Made by a program: the position numbers and the translations under genes. From the NCBI GenBank assembly GCA_037074765.1, contig JBAMDO010000125.1:96978-160977 (forward strand): DNA of 64,000 nt. The letters run 5' to 3'. Of this stretch, positions 12,921 through 27,223 are shown piece after piece. How positions within the stretch are numbered: the first letter of the stretch is position 1; the number at the start of each line of letters is the position of its first letter. Source of the stretch: Mansonella perstans (Eukaryota; Nematoda; Chromadorea; Rhabditida; Onchocercidae). The notes beneath the pieces are model-generated. The model was not told the origin of the DNA. It ran no database searches and worked only from the letters and a program-made list of their open reading frames with translations.

Positions 12921-13696
12921 TATCAAATTTTCATCAACTTTTCCAATCAAATCTTAAATTTTCAATGATAATTTTGCTAATTAAAAAAAAAAATTTTCAA
13001 AACAACGACTATTGATATATGGATGCAAAGCAGGAAATTCATAGAAAAGTAAAAATTTTGAAAAATTTCTCCGGAATATTTCCGGAATGCATTGATATTT
13101 CGAATAAAAGCAATCTTGTCTAAAGAAAACAATTTTATACACTCATCATCCCCTTCTTAAACCATAAAAAAACATAATGGTATTGCCAACTGGAAGCGAA
13201 CTAGCCATCAGTGATACGACGATATGTGTGGATGATACGACGATATGTGGAGATGATACGACGATATGTGAGCAAATCCATTGTGAATATACTCAAGGAA
13301 TTTGGGATTTTTATGTAAACAATTGTCATCTTTTTTTAGCGAAATCACAAATATTTTATCAGGTTAACAGAGTATAAAGTTGAAAATAGTCATATGTTTC
13401 TAATTACTGTAGCGCTAATTAGGTATTTCATGTTTATTTTGATCCTATAACATAACTACGGACAGCGTAAAATTAATGACAGTCAGAACTTTCGTCTGTA
13501 ACATCGCAAGTAAAAGACCTTAGTGATCACGTTTTCTTATACTAAAACTATAGTAACTCACGGATAAAGTATATTTTGCATGAGTTTATTATACGTGAGA
13601 AAAAGTGAATAAGAATTAAAATTATCTATGAGATAATTTATGAAATAATCAGGTTTTTGCATTTCTTCCCTCTTTGAAATCAAATTTATTCTCGTC
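12921..13696. other. Divergent intergenic spacer between USP5 and HINT
   Basis: The 776 bp between the two divergent start codons presumably hold both promoters. No TATA box or other element stands out. A short tandem repeat occupies 13213-13275; the rest is unremarkable AT-rich sequence. Confidence 0.5.
13213..13275 (+). repeat. 21-bp tandem repeat, 3 copies
   Basis: Three units with the core GATACGACGATATGTG start at 13213, 13234 and 13255. The + strand is open here and would read DTTIC-containing 7-residue units, but the frame has no family match and no good splice context, so I treat it as non-coding spacer sequence. Confidence 0.75.
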
Positions 13697-14966
<1,270 letters not shown>

Positions 14967-15165
14967 ATAAGAATTGTCAAATCGTTGTAGCGGCAGAAAT
15001 GTGAAATTTTAATCAAAATTTTGAAAATTACTGCTTTCATTTTTGTATTACATAGAATTTGAAGTTGGAAAACAAAAATGAAATGCAAGAGTAAGAATTG
15101 GATTATGCTTTATTTTATTTAAAGTTTGCATTTTTATGATAAATATTTTGACTGCATAAAAATGA

Positions 15166-15420
15166 CTAATCGCAGTAATCTTCGACTTTACTCGAGGAAC
15201 AAAAAATTTTGGAACATTTTTCATTATTTGGATGACATGTCATATATTTGTTAGTTTTTCTTGTACATTGAAATGCTAAAAAACAATGCAGATTTTCTAC
15301 GATTCCAAATCTTCTTGAAATTTGCAAAATTTGAGAAATTTTCCTGATATTGTACAGAAAACATAGATCATTCGCTGCGAATGTTCGTTTAATGCCTTGT
15401 TCCAAAGGTATACTTTTCAT
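15166..15420 (-). CDS. Possible small Cys-rich peptide gene (two exons)
   Basis: Not recognised. The whole stretch is open on the - strand, but a better model joins exon 15363-15420 to exon 15166-15275: the donor CTAT/gttttc leaves phase 1 and the acceptor TGTTTTTTAG is strong. The product would be about 55 aa, with MKSIPLEQG at the start and a C-terminal half containing five Cys (FQCTRKTNK, MTCHP, EKCSKIFC, DYCD). No signal peptide is visible, so an upstream exon could be missing. The start lies 164 bp after the cathepsin Z stop on the same strand, a spacing compatible with a nematode operon, and a TTTATTTTATTT (poly(A) signal on the - strand) sits near 15110. It could equally be chance sequence in a 3'UTR. 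Confidence 0.3.
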   Translation of the reverse strand: MKSIPLEQGIKRTFAANDLCFLYNIRKISQILQISRRFGIVENLHCFLAFQCTRKTNKYMTCHPNNEKCSKIFCSSSKVEDYCD

Positions 15421-15584
15421 TGCGAGTGCAGATTACGTGAGTATCAAGAGATTGTAGTTCTTTTTTCCGACAGAACATTAAGAATGTTTTTATTTTGCTT
15501 TATTATATATTCGAATTTTGAACTTTCATTCGTATTTTCGGTAACACATAAATGAGTGACAGGGAACTTGTACGAAATACCAAC

Positions 15585-18500
15585 TCATGCCATAGGATCG
15601 GCCCAGACGCAATCTTCCTCGATTTTCAGATTGTACTTCGAACCAGAATTTTTGTATTCTGATGTTACGATTCGGAACCATCCATTTTCGCCCTGAAATT
15701 TTATCGCTTATTTTCACCGGAAAGTTGAATAACTGGAAATTATATGTGTCATAAAAGCGATTGTTTCTTGTTTTGGTTCTTCTGGAGTCATGATCAACTT
15801 TCAGTTCATGCCAGTATTTTGTGATGGATTTTTCTAGAAACAAGAAGCATCTGGAAATCCGTTCCAAAATCTAACAGTTTGAAGTCATAATTAAATTTGA
15901 CTGGAGAATCATTTCTAAATTTGCTAGATCATGGCAATTTTCTAACTGTATTAGAGTTTAATACATACCCATGGCGTTCCCCAGCTGTTTCTACCGATCC
16001 AATATGGTACACCAGAATTGTTGTCAACTCCCCAACCGTGAACGGATACGATATGGTCAATATCTTCCTCCGATTTTTCTTTGTAAATTCCTCCTGTATA
16101 CTTTCCGAATGCCTTTGTGGCAGAAATACCACACCTGATACATTAAAAAATTATTTATTGATTGGCTAATCTAATGCCAAGAGTCTTTCAGGTTCTTAGC
16201 CACCAAGATTTCAATTTCAGTTTAAAGTTTCATTCATAGTTTAATTTGAATTTGAAATTCCAACATTCATTAGTTTAAAAAAACCATTTCTGGACGTCTT
16301 CTGTAATCCATGATTCAATCTGATTGAAACAAATATCGGGAATTACCCATCCGTTCAGATGCGTTTTCCCTTCCAATTCGTTTTCTATCCAACAAGCTTG
16401 CTTTTGGGATATCCAAATTTTTAGGTTTGCATAACTTAAAAGTCTTGAACAATTGCATGCAAAACATACGCGATTGGACCATGATGGTAAATTTCCATCT
16501 TCATTTTCTGGAGACCCGAAACAGTGCCATAATTTTTTACTTTGTATCTGGTATAGTTTCTGATCGAAAAGCATGATCCAGGCCAACAAGAACCACATTC
16601 ATTGTACGGTGAACATTCTATGGAATTACCATTCAGCCAAGTTTGCTTGACTCATTTTTTCTTTTTACTATTCAAATAAAATTCTAATAGCTCAAATTAC
16701 TTAAATCAAGAAGATATCGTAAAACCAACTATTTGATTTAAATTTGCAAATAAATTTGGAATTAAAAATTGAACTGTTGAATCTTCATACTTCCATCTCG
16801 CGCCTGATAGTTGTTGCATGTTTCATGTGGTATGCCGAAATCATGGGCATATTTATAAACACCACCAGGTTCGCCACCCTCGCAGCTACCTGCATTTGCA
16901 CAATCAATAACCTGGAAATTTCAATTATAAAAGTTTAATTCAGTACCTCCTTTCGCTTATGTACTTCCCAATAATAAAACAGTTATCTTCTCTGCTTTAA
17001 ATTTTTCTTTCTGTTTTTAAAAACGCAAAGATTTTTCGACACTTCCAAAAGAAACCTCTTGAACAGAGAGATAAGCAGATGGCCATGTTCCTTTCTGCTT
17101 AATATTGAAGCGATCTGCTAGCGCACTTGTTGCACCTAAATTTATGTTCACTATTCATTTGAATTCTTTCTGGTACCATAAAAGATTGAAATATCATGTA
17201 GAAGAAAAAGTAAAAGAGATAATAATGCATAATATGGAAAAGAAAAACTTACCAAAAGCCCAGCATGATCCACAATCTGAAATTTCTTGGATTATTTTAA
17301 TTGCTGTGAATTAGAATACTAACAAAGATACAACTAGAATAATTCCAAAATTATTATTTACAATTTCAGAACCGGAAGATGTTCAATAAAGCCACATCAG
17401 TGAATGAGACAAAAACGATTGTGAGGACGTAAATGGAAGAAAAATTATACTTTTAAATCACTATATTTTTGCCAAAAGGGAATCTGTTTCTCAAATCAGA
17501 ATTGGCGAATTCACAGGGAACACCATCTTTTAGGTAGGAATCTTTTAGATGGAGAATTCTAAAATCGCCAATCTCTTAAGAGAATGGCATACCAAAAAAT
17601 AAATGGATAACCAAATATGCCACACCTGGCATCAACTAATGTTACATCGACCCAGCATCTTGCTGGATGCAAACGAAATCGTTAAAATCTGAAATAGTCT
17701 GATGCACATGTCGAATTGGCGAAATTTTGCAAATTTCAATTCCAAATTAAGAAAACGCTGTTTATTTGGCTGAGAACTGCTGCGAAGAACTGAGCTTTTT
17801 CTGTTAACATCGTCGACTGAAGACATTACAGCTTTCAGAACTAGCTTTTAAACACATTTCCGTTTTGATCCATTTTTGTAACCATTTTGACAGAATCAGG
17901 AAGCAGAAGACCATTAAACAGTATATCCTGAGGAATGAACTTTGGCCGCTATTACTGCTATTGACTAGCAGAGATAATCACTTTTCGCCACACGTCAAAT
18001 TGCTAGGTAAAATATACAGGATAATAACTCGACGACGAAGACGATGACGCTTTTCGGCAACTTCTATATAGCAAGGTCAATTTTGATAATTGATCTCAGT
18101 GATTTGCTACATTTCTCACCTTCATAGCTCTTATCTTTTAGTTCCTGTGGATTTGCCTTTTCGTTCATTTGAGTGATTCAAGATGGGATTAGTTCTTCTT
18201 TACTACCATTTCTTCAGTCCAAAGAGGAAAGGAAAAATACTACGAATATCTATACATCAGCTCATTTCATTCTATAGCAATCAAATATCAGTCAGCGTCT
18301 AATTCATTCAATATCAATTTATAGCTTGATATTTTAAGATTGCCATACTTATTGATGATTTAACTTATATTACGCTAGTAAGAAAATTTCGGATTTCGGA
18401 AAGCTTTCAAGTTCGCTAAGGGTTCATGTTCAAAAATCAAGATCAAAGCAGAATATTATTAGTCTAAAGGAGCAATAAAGTTTAATGATGCTTAAACAGA

Positions 18501-19024
18501 TGAGAAACGCTAAAATTCCCCTGAACTTTGAAACTCTTTATAATGAAAAATTTAGTAGCAAACAACGACATTCTTATCAATTAATGCTTAATTTTACAAA
18601 TGTGTCTGTTGGCCAAAAAATAGAAAAACTTGCATTGCGGAATGTGTTGATTTCGATCAACGCTAGCATAGTTCACACCATTCACGTTGCGCCAATCCCA
18701 AACTACAGGTAAGTCTTCGAATTGGTAATTATTTCTTTCATACTGTCGTGGATAAGTCCTAAAATTAAATTTCTTTAAATAAATTAGAAATTATTACTGT
18801 TTCATTGCACTTGCTTTTTAGTTGTTGTTGCACAAATGCCAGCTATAACTTTACTGAGTGGACGAAATAAACCGAATGGAACGAACTTACTTGTATTCGT
18901 AAATTTTCCCGGTTCGTTTGTAGCATCCATGCAAATTATAACCAGTCTTAGTAGTGAACTCATTTCCTGAGGAAATATCTGTGAAACCAAAAATCAGGAA
19001 GAAAAGAAAAGGTTTAACGACCAT
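15585..19024 (-). CDS. cpz-1: Cathepsin Z (cathepsin X) cysteine protease
   Basis: Papain-family (C1) carboxypeptidase, made as a secreted or lysosomal pre-pro-enzyme. Eight exons: 18891-19024, 18634-18758, 17253-17276, 17056-17135, 16791-16911, 16470-16617, 15969-16134, 15585-15692; the sum is 906 nt, in frame, 301 aa (human 303). A signal peptide covers about residues 1-20. The short propeptide has the family Cys (GCYKR, Cys34), which in human procathepsin X pairs with the active-site Cys; there is no RGD motif. Mature enzyme: [13 protein letters not shown], the diagnostic HIP insertion in [15 protein letters not shown], catalytic Cys91, His238 ([10 protein letters not shown]) and Asn260 (GRNSWG). 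The C-terminus is [11 protein letters not shown]. Exon 3 is only 24 nt, and the intron before it begins with GC. Orthologues act in nematode moulting and embryogenesis; that role is inferred here. Confidence 0.95.
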
Positions 19025-21796
19025 TCCGAAATAACAACAGTTACTGTGGGGAAAATGAATGCTGCGATGAGACGATAGATGAAAAGGCGTTGAGCAATAA
19101 GAAGCAAAGTAGTTAATGAGAAAGATGTAATTAATGAGATAACAACTGACACATCTGATTCCATCCTCATTCATTATTCAAATCATCTTATCACCCCCTT
19201 TATCATTCGCAACTTCATCAAATTCCTAATATTCGTTGCAATCATTTTCACAAATGAACAAGCAAAGTTCTAGTTAATAGGTATCATTTAAAAAAGCTGA
19301 TCGATGGACTCTTTACGTTAATTTCTTAAATGAACATGGGATACTGACAGGATCAATAATTTCATTTTGAAAAAATCAATTTTTTAGTATTTCATAGATA
19401 TAAAATTACAATTCAATCATTAGTTTAGATATTGCCACTCAAATCATGAATGATATGAATATTTATGATTTCTATAAGAATCCGCGATTTATGCATCAGA
19501 AAGACGATAACTAACGAATAAATTTCTTCATCTTCACTATAACAAGCGCAAGCTATACTGTCTCTTATGTCTCTACAGTATTCACTGATCAAATCAAATT
19601 TAAAAGCATTTTTAAAAGCGAAGCATTAATTGGTCGGTTACTATAATTTCTATAATAATTACCTGACCACGATCTATACTCACATTTATTCAGCAAACAT
19701 TGCATGACTGCGAACCAATCTTGAAGAAGTAAATGTATAGTACGACCGTTCTAGTATGAAAGAATACGAAGGCCTTAATTGCCTCATTTTTAGCCTTATC
19801 ATATCTTACATATTATTTATTGCAATTTATTGCAATCGAAGCTGAATACTCGTAGCTTTCTTCCTTCAGCTTTAAAAGCAAATTCTAATTACTCAATGAT
19901 TCTTTTCCCAAACAATAGCTGACCTTTTATCTTTTACCTGAAGGTTGAAAGATCGAATATTACCACAGATGCATAGGAAAGAGTTCGTTACTTTTCTAAT
20001 CTTCATAAAATTTAAAGTGCAATGTGTTATGTGTTCGAAGGATTAAGCATGAGTTTCAGCATTGCTTTTGTTTTAATTGGCTATCAAATTAGAAAGTTAC
20101 ATTCAGAGGAAATAGAAATTAGCACCACTTGTACATTTCTCTTTTATCGGCACATCCAGATTACAATAACGAGATTGCTATTCCAATTCAGGATGAGAAT
20201 CGAATCTGATATTTTTAATTTGGCAGCAAAATGAATCAATCTTCTGCATTAGTCAAATTAAATAAACTTACAAAAACCTAAAAGGACGTAGCAGTAAGTT
20301 TTTAAAAAACGATGTTATTAGCTAGAATTACGAATTTTTTAACTAACAATTCGGAAATTTTTTTTTCGAAAGAATAGCAGGCATTATCATCCATTTTCAT
20401 TTTTCTCCAAGAAATTTCGTGCAAAAGTTATTTGATATCTCAGTAAGCTATGGCAGATTGCTGTAAGTGTAAGTTTGCGCAAATGAAATGAATCGTCATG
20501 GTTTATCATCTTCTGATAGCAAACTGAAGTAAAAGAAACAAACGCTACTAACGAAGCCTTAATGTTGAAGTTTTTTGAACTAGAATAAAATTTATGTCTA
20601 ATATAAATTAGTAGTAGTCATTAAATGCAAATAAACAGAAGTAGTAGTCATTAAAAAATGGATTTCCTTAAATTGGTAATATATACTGAGATGATATCAA
20701 ATGTAATTATTTCGGGATTTCCTCCAAATCCTAAGAAAAGTGTCAGTTAAGTTGTCATTGCTGCGAAACAAAGATGAAGAACACTTTCTGCAAGTAATTT
20801 CCCAATCAATTATTCCAAATTAATGTCATGATATCAGCATTCAATCAAGATTCGAATATATTATGAATCCTTCAGATTATCGGATATTCATTTACTGGTA
20901 ACAAAACAATCATTCACATCCTCTTTACTTCAAGCTCAAACTTGATCTAAAAGATTGAAAGTCACATTGAATAGCTCATGATAAGCTACTTTGAACTCAT
21001 AGGCCTCTGAAAAGATGATAGGCGGATGTTGTGATAATAGTAATTATAGGAATTCAAATTTGATTGCCTTCTAAACAACTTGCTATTTTGATTAATGAAT
21101 AGATGGAACATCGACTTGGAACACCTATTGATCCGAATAATTCAACAGGCCAATCGATAACCTTTTTTACCGGATTCACTGGAGATAGTATGGGACCAAA
21201 GAATAATCAGTGGAAGAATTTATTTGTTGAATCGACTTCTTTTGCATTGTTACAGTCCTTTAATTTAATTCATTTTGAAACTCTCTCTCTTCCTCTCTTC
21301 CTTTTCATCCTCTCTCTCTCTTGTCCTTTTACGACAAGTTGGATATTTTCATTAAGCTTACAACATTTCAATGCTTTATTCTCATTTAAAAGCTTATTAA
21401 ATTATTTTTTCATTGATCGATATGAATTCCTTTTCTCAAAAAAAAAAAAAAAAAAAAAACTTTTTCCCTAAAAGAAGTATTTTGCTTTTTTTGCTAAGCT
21501 ATACCATATATACCTTAACATTTTGTTAATCTCTTTGATTTTTTGATTTGTAGTTTAAATTTACTTTTCATTTCATTCATAACTAATTATTTATCTCTTC
21601 AAAACACTGTCATCGTATGTTTATTACTGTTGTCGTGGTGCAGGTAAATAGTGAAAGGCTTTCTTCTTTTGTCTTATATTACTTTTAGGCCTAACCAATT
21701 AACATTTCTACGGTAAGAGTAGTAGTTGTGACGAACAAATTATAATATTGATCGAGAATCATCAATTCATCTCTTAAATCAATTTTTCTCCTTTCA

Positions 21797-21879
21797 TGTA
21801 TGTATGCGTATGTGTGTATATGTGTAAGTGTATGTATGCGTGTGTATGCGTGTATGTGTATGTGTATGTGTATGTGTGT
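21797..21879 (+). repeat. TG/TATG-rich microsatellite
   Basis: About 80 bp of mixed TG and TATG units with occasional CG interruptions. The opposite strand reads as a His/Ile-rich open frame, which is an artefact of the repeat. Confidence 0.85.
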
Positions 21880-24800
21880 TAATGAATGTTTTAGAAGGTA
21901 TGACGGATACTTTTGCACTTAAACTGTCACCAATTTTACCTATCATTATTCACTGTCCTTTCCTTGTACATATTTAAATGTCATCTCTTTAACTAAATTG
22001 TCTGCTAGCAGGCTAAATGAAACTTTTGAGAGAAAAAATTTGTAAAGTTATTTAAAGTGAAATCGGTTTGAGTGTCTTTTTTCTGTAAAGTTAATATGGA
22101 ATCTTCCTTTGTTATTTATTACATGACCCGTTTCAGTACATTCCAATTACTGTTGAAAGGAATACAATAAAAATTTCCGGAAATAAATTAGAAATGACAT
22201 TACTTACTTTGAAAAATACTCCTCAATTTCATCATTTTTCTAAACTTACGCATACATTATCGCCATATCCGGAATATATCATTTTCAATCCATACTTCAT
22301 AATGAGTGATTACATTCGAAAATACAAAGAAAAAAATTGGAACGAGAAGTGTTTTTTGGAATTCAATAAAATTTTTAACTTTTATAAAAATATAACTGAT
22401 GATAGATAATTTCAAAAAATTTTTTTGAAAAAATTGTCATTTACTGTTTCATTTCTTTCTTGCTCTTTTCAACATTCATTCAATTTTTAATTGAATTTTT
22501 AGCCTCATATATATTTGAGGAGATAACGTTGAAAGAAAGCACAAAAAAGTAACGAATTATCCTATATAACAAATCTTATTTCTGGATTTCTGGAAATCCA
22601 AGGAAAAGACGAATTAAGCTGGATACTTTTTGCTTCACCTTACTTCACATCATATGGAAAGAGAGTGGCAAGTATAAAATCCCGAACTGGCATATTAAAA
22701 TCAGTAGTTTAATGATATTTAAAGCTTATCTGATTTTCATTATCATTTTTTTGAGATTCGATCGAGACGTAATAATCATTCATTGTGCCAATGAAATATT
22801 AGGTTCCGGATTGAATTCTTGAAATTCCCCAAGAAGAAAAATGAGAAGAAAGAAGTTACATCTTCTCATTTTTAATTTCAATTTATTAAAATTAATATAA
22901 AACTTGTTAGTTTTTTATTTCATTTTTTTTATTTTTATTATTATCAATTAATAATCTTTCCTATTTTATTATCGGAATTCCAAATTTTTACAGTGTAAGA
23001 GGGAGAAAGGGCGAGAAAGAATAATACTAGATGTTTCAAGTCCATTTCCATCCAGATATCATTAAATTATTTAATAGAACGGAGAAGACGACAAGAAGGG
23101 ATCTCTTATATCGCTGACACTATATTTTTTGTTTATTTTTTTGCGCAAAAATGTTTTCATGAAACGACTTTTTTTTTAAATCATGAACTAATCATGTTCT
23201 CTTGTCTTTCGGATTAATTTTTTTCTACTGTTCTCAGAATCACCAGTCTTTATGACAGAGATATGCCAAAGAAAACTCCAGTTTTCCGTCCTTCAGTTGT
23301 AATCCACCAAAACTATCAACTTCATTGTTTTTTAACAAGTCGCTGATGGGATTTTTCTATTTCCGCATCATTTCCGTATCACATAGATTCATCCTTCTTC
23401 ATGATTCGAGAAGCGGTTCTTTTGGTGATTTCATTACTTGATGAAATTGAGAGTTATTGTGGCAGTCACTATCTCCTATTCTGAGATATGTTTCTCTCAG
23501 AGAGTCACTTTGATTGAAAAAAAAAGTTTCAGATTAAATTTCTTATCGTCTGCCGCGTAAATGAACCAAAATGCATCTAACAATTACAGTCAGATGACTT
23601 CTATGAAGTGATCTGGGAATTCACACGAGAAAGAAATACAGTTGATTGTTGTTTACTATTTTTCGAATGTCATCGTGATACCAATAGAAAATAACTATGG
23701 TACGAATTAGTCACAAACTTTATCTGCTGTCAATTATTTTTGAAGTAATATTTTAATTTCAAATGAAGAGAAGGAAAGAAAGGTACAAACAAATTTGGTC
23801 GATTTTGCATATCATTAATGTTTAAGAATGTTACAAAATATTTTTGGATTCGCTAAAGCAAATTTTACTAATTGTCCTCTGCTGCTGCTTGGTGATTAGT
23901 TAAATGTAGGAGAAGAGGAATACGACTGGTGTATGACATTTCAAAATGAAATTTCGCCCTTCTCCTCCTTACTGCTTTGTGTCATCTGGTATTATCACTA
24001 TTCTCGGTCATCATTTACTATCGCCTTATCAATTTGCTCCTATCCTTCTTCATCGTATTCCTCATCTAATCCTTTTTCTTCATTTCTTATTTTTTCTTTT
24101 AGCCTGTTCCGATGAATGTTTGCAGGATCGCTTCCCGATATTTCCAGTTCTAAGTTTCGGACAAGGAATCAAATGTGAAAGAAAAAGAGGAAAAGTGATT
24201 TAGTTTTCCTTCTATCTATTTTTTATCATATTGTTTCATCCTTTATTTTTTAACAATGCGAATTTTGCTTTTTTTGTGCAAAAAAAAATAGTGACATACA
24301 ATAAGCTAAAAATTCTTTGAATAAATCGATGAAATGGGATGAAGAAAACATAAATTTGATTCCCCAGCTTAATAGCTTCAAATTTCAAAAATGAAGAATT
24401 AAATTGTCACATGAGTTTTCGTTGTCTAAGAATCCTAGAAGTGATTTTTAGAAACTGTTTAAATCTTCTAATATTGCTTTATTTGATCTCCAACATACCA
24501 ATAACATTTCTTTTCTTTTTTGGGATAACTTTTTTGGTTGGATTACTGAAGTATCTAACTTGCATTGCAATTGCAAGCTTGACTCAAATCCTGAACTTGA
24601 GCATTTGTTGTACATCAACACTCCTTTGAACAGGTTGAAATCAATGTGTTACTGAAATATATTTGTGCCGAATTTTAAGTAACCAAAAAAGTAGATATAC
24701 TGTGAAGTGATGATCGGATATAGCAATTAAGTGATTTATGAACGGATTAAAATGAGATATATATTAGAGACTTGCATTTAATTTGTAGATAATTTGATGA

Positions 24801-25478
24801 GCTTCCATAAAGCATAGCTAATAGCGTCGGTTCATGTATATATATATATCTCATTAAAATATAACTGCAGCATAAAAAAAAAAAAAAATGCAACTATCCT
24901 GCTACCGTGAAAGTTTCCTAAGGTTTCTTAAAATAATTTTTTACATAAATAATTTTTCCTCAAATTTTTTAAATTTAAGAGATTAATCTTTTCGTGAAAT
25001 AATACCGTAAGAAGTATAAGAGAGCTCTTTTCACACTTTAATGTATTAAATTCGCTCTAATTTGTATTAACGGAGAGACGGGACATTTAGCAAAATTCCT
25101 CATCTCCAACAAAGATAATAATAGTGGGCATTTGCTTCTCTGAATAATAAACTATCATTGGTTTCATTTGTTACACTCTATCTCATCCTTCTTGCATTTC
25201 CTTTCTTGCCAGTAATGCAAAAGCTTTCACCGGTATCGGTGTATCCGTATCACTGTTTTTCTCTTAACATTCATCATTAATTGCTTGGTATGGAAAATCT
25301 CGCAGAAATTCATTCCTTCTAAGATCATTGATCAGTAATTTCCCTTTATTTGAATTATGCGTCCTTCTTAGGATTGTTTGTTCTGTTTTCAATATCTGTA
25401 TTGCTATTAAAATTACATGTTCCTTCTTAATTTCCAATTATACTACTTTATGTTATATAATTAACTTCCATAGATCAT

Positions 25479-25546
25479 GAATAATTTTATTGCCGTGAGT
25501 TATTTAAAATTGAATAATTTTATTGCCGTGAGTTATTCAAAATTTA
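25479..25546 (+). repeat. 33-bp direct duplication
   Basis: The segment starting GAATAATTTTATTGCCGTGA is present at 25479 and again at 25512, nearly identical, as a two-copy tandem duplication. Confidence 0.8.
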
Positions 25547-27138
25547 GGCGTTTTAAAAATTGGTAAAAAAGAAATATTACAGGTCTTAGCAGATTAACGT
25601 AATAGGTTGAAGGCAAAGAACTTTTTGGAAGCAAACATACACTTTTACACTGTGAATTGCTGCTACTACGATTTACCGTTCCATACAAATATGATGTCTT
25701 CAATGGAGAGCTTACTGGATATCTGGATAAGTGTATTTTGCTGTTGAATAAAAAGATTTGGCTTATCGTTTTCTTTCATTCTCTTCAGGTATCTTTTACA
25801 TTCATAGTTGTCTGTTTAAATTATTCATATGGTAACTAAATTTGACAGCAATATTGCTTGAATTGAACGGAACGACTTGTTCAAAGTTCAATGAAATTTT
25901 TTTAAATTGTTATTATTGAGTACGGTTACCAAGGATTGCTTACATTAAAAACTGAAAGGAGACCAAGCATTGTTTTGAAATTTTTGTGAATTATAAAAAT
26001 GTTACCCTCCCCTTCCGATCAATAATAAAGAGCAGCGGAAACTTTTATTAACATTTCAAAAAACCTTAATCGATAAATTATTCGGTCTCAGTGTTTGTTC
26101 AATTGGTATTGATGGCCTTTTTCTTCTCGCTTTTTCACCCTACTCGTAATATAACAAGCAAATTTTATTCAGCTCTTTCCACTTACTTGATTTTATCCCA
26201 TCTACAATTAAAGATATAAAACAAAGTTTCTATGTTCTTCATTATTGATCGACAATGAAAGACACTACTTTTTAATAATTATTCATAAAAATCTGGAAAC
26301 ATAAAATGTCTCTTTCTAATATAACTAAACATTCATACTAATTGATAATATATTCGATCATATCGACCGGATTCTTCTATCGTTCATTCAAATCTAATAT
26401 TTTCATAGTTGTCCACTTTCATTTTAGCATATTAAAATTGCGAATTCTTTAAGACCCATGAAATTAAATGTCCCTATTGTCTCTTCTTATTATTCCTCTT
26501 TCTCTTCTTCTCGTTCTTTTTAAATATTCAATGCAATATATTGGCTTCCATCACCGTAATTTACAAGTTTTGGCTCTCTTTCTCTCTTTTTTGTTCGAAG
26601 GAGATAATTAAACGAGCTGATATTTCATAAGAAATGACAGCGCGTTTTACATTTTAAAAAATTTTTTATTTATGACATGAAAATGTATCGTGTTGTTTTC
26701 GTCTTGATTTGTTCTGATTCTTGACTTTTTGATTCATTATATCAATCTGCTGCTTATCGATATATTTCGAACATTTATAACCTGAACTAGTAGATGATAG
26801 AAATGATTCCTTTCAGAGACACTTTTCAGCATCCGTCCGAGCATTAAGTCATTTACTGCGATAAGATCAGATTTGAACTGTGGAAAATTGAATTCTATGT
26901 TACCTTCCACATACTTCTATTCCTTTATCGTTTTTGTTTCCAAAATTAAGAATCACCAAAGATCAAACTTCTTAAATGATGCAACCAGTGAAAAGATATA
27001 ATGTCTAACGGTCTTATTCGGAATGTTTCCATAAATTACTTTAAATTTTAAACTTTCCGCAAAAAATTTGCTCAAAAATAATGGAATTTAGAGTACGGAG
27101 CGAGTATTCCTTTATTTGAAATAGAAAACTGATGAGCC

Positions 27139-27223
27139 GATTTAGATTTTTCCTACCTAAACGTCGTACTACGAAGTTTTATAGATTTAGATTTTCCCTA
27201 CATAAACGTCGTACTACGAAGTC
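27139..27223 (+). repeat. 45-bp direct duplication
   Basis: Two adjacent copies starting at 27139 and 27184 share the core AACGTCGTACTACGAAGT with minor differences in the pyrimidine tract before it. Confidence 0.8.
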
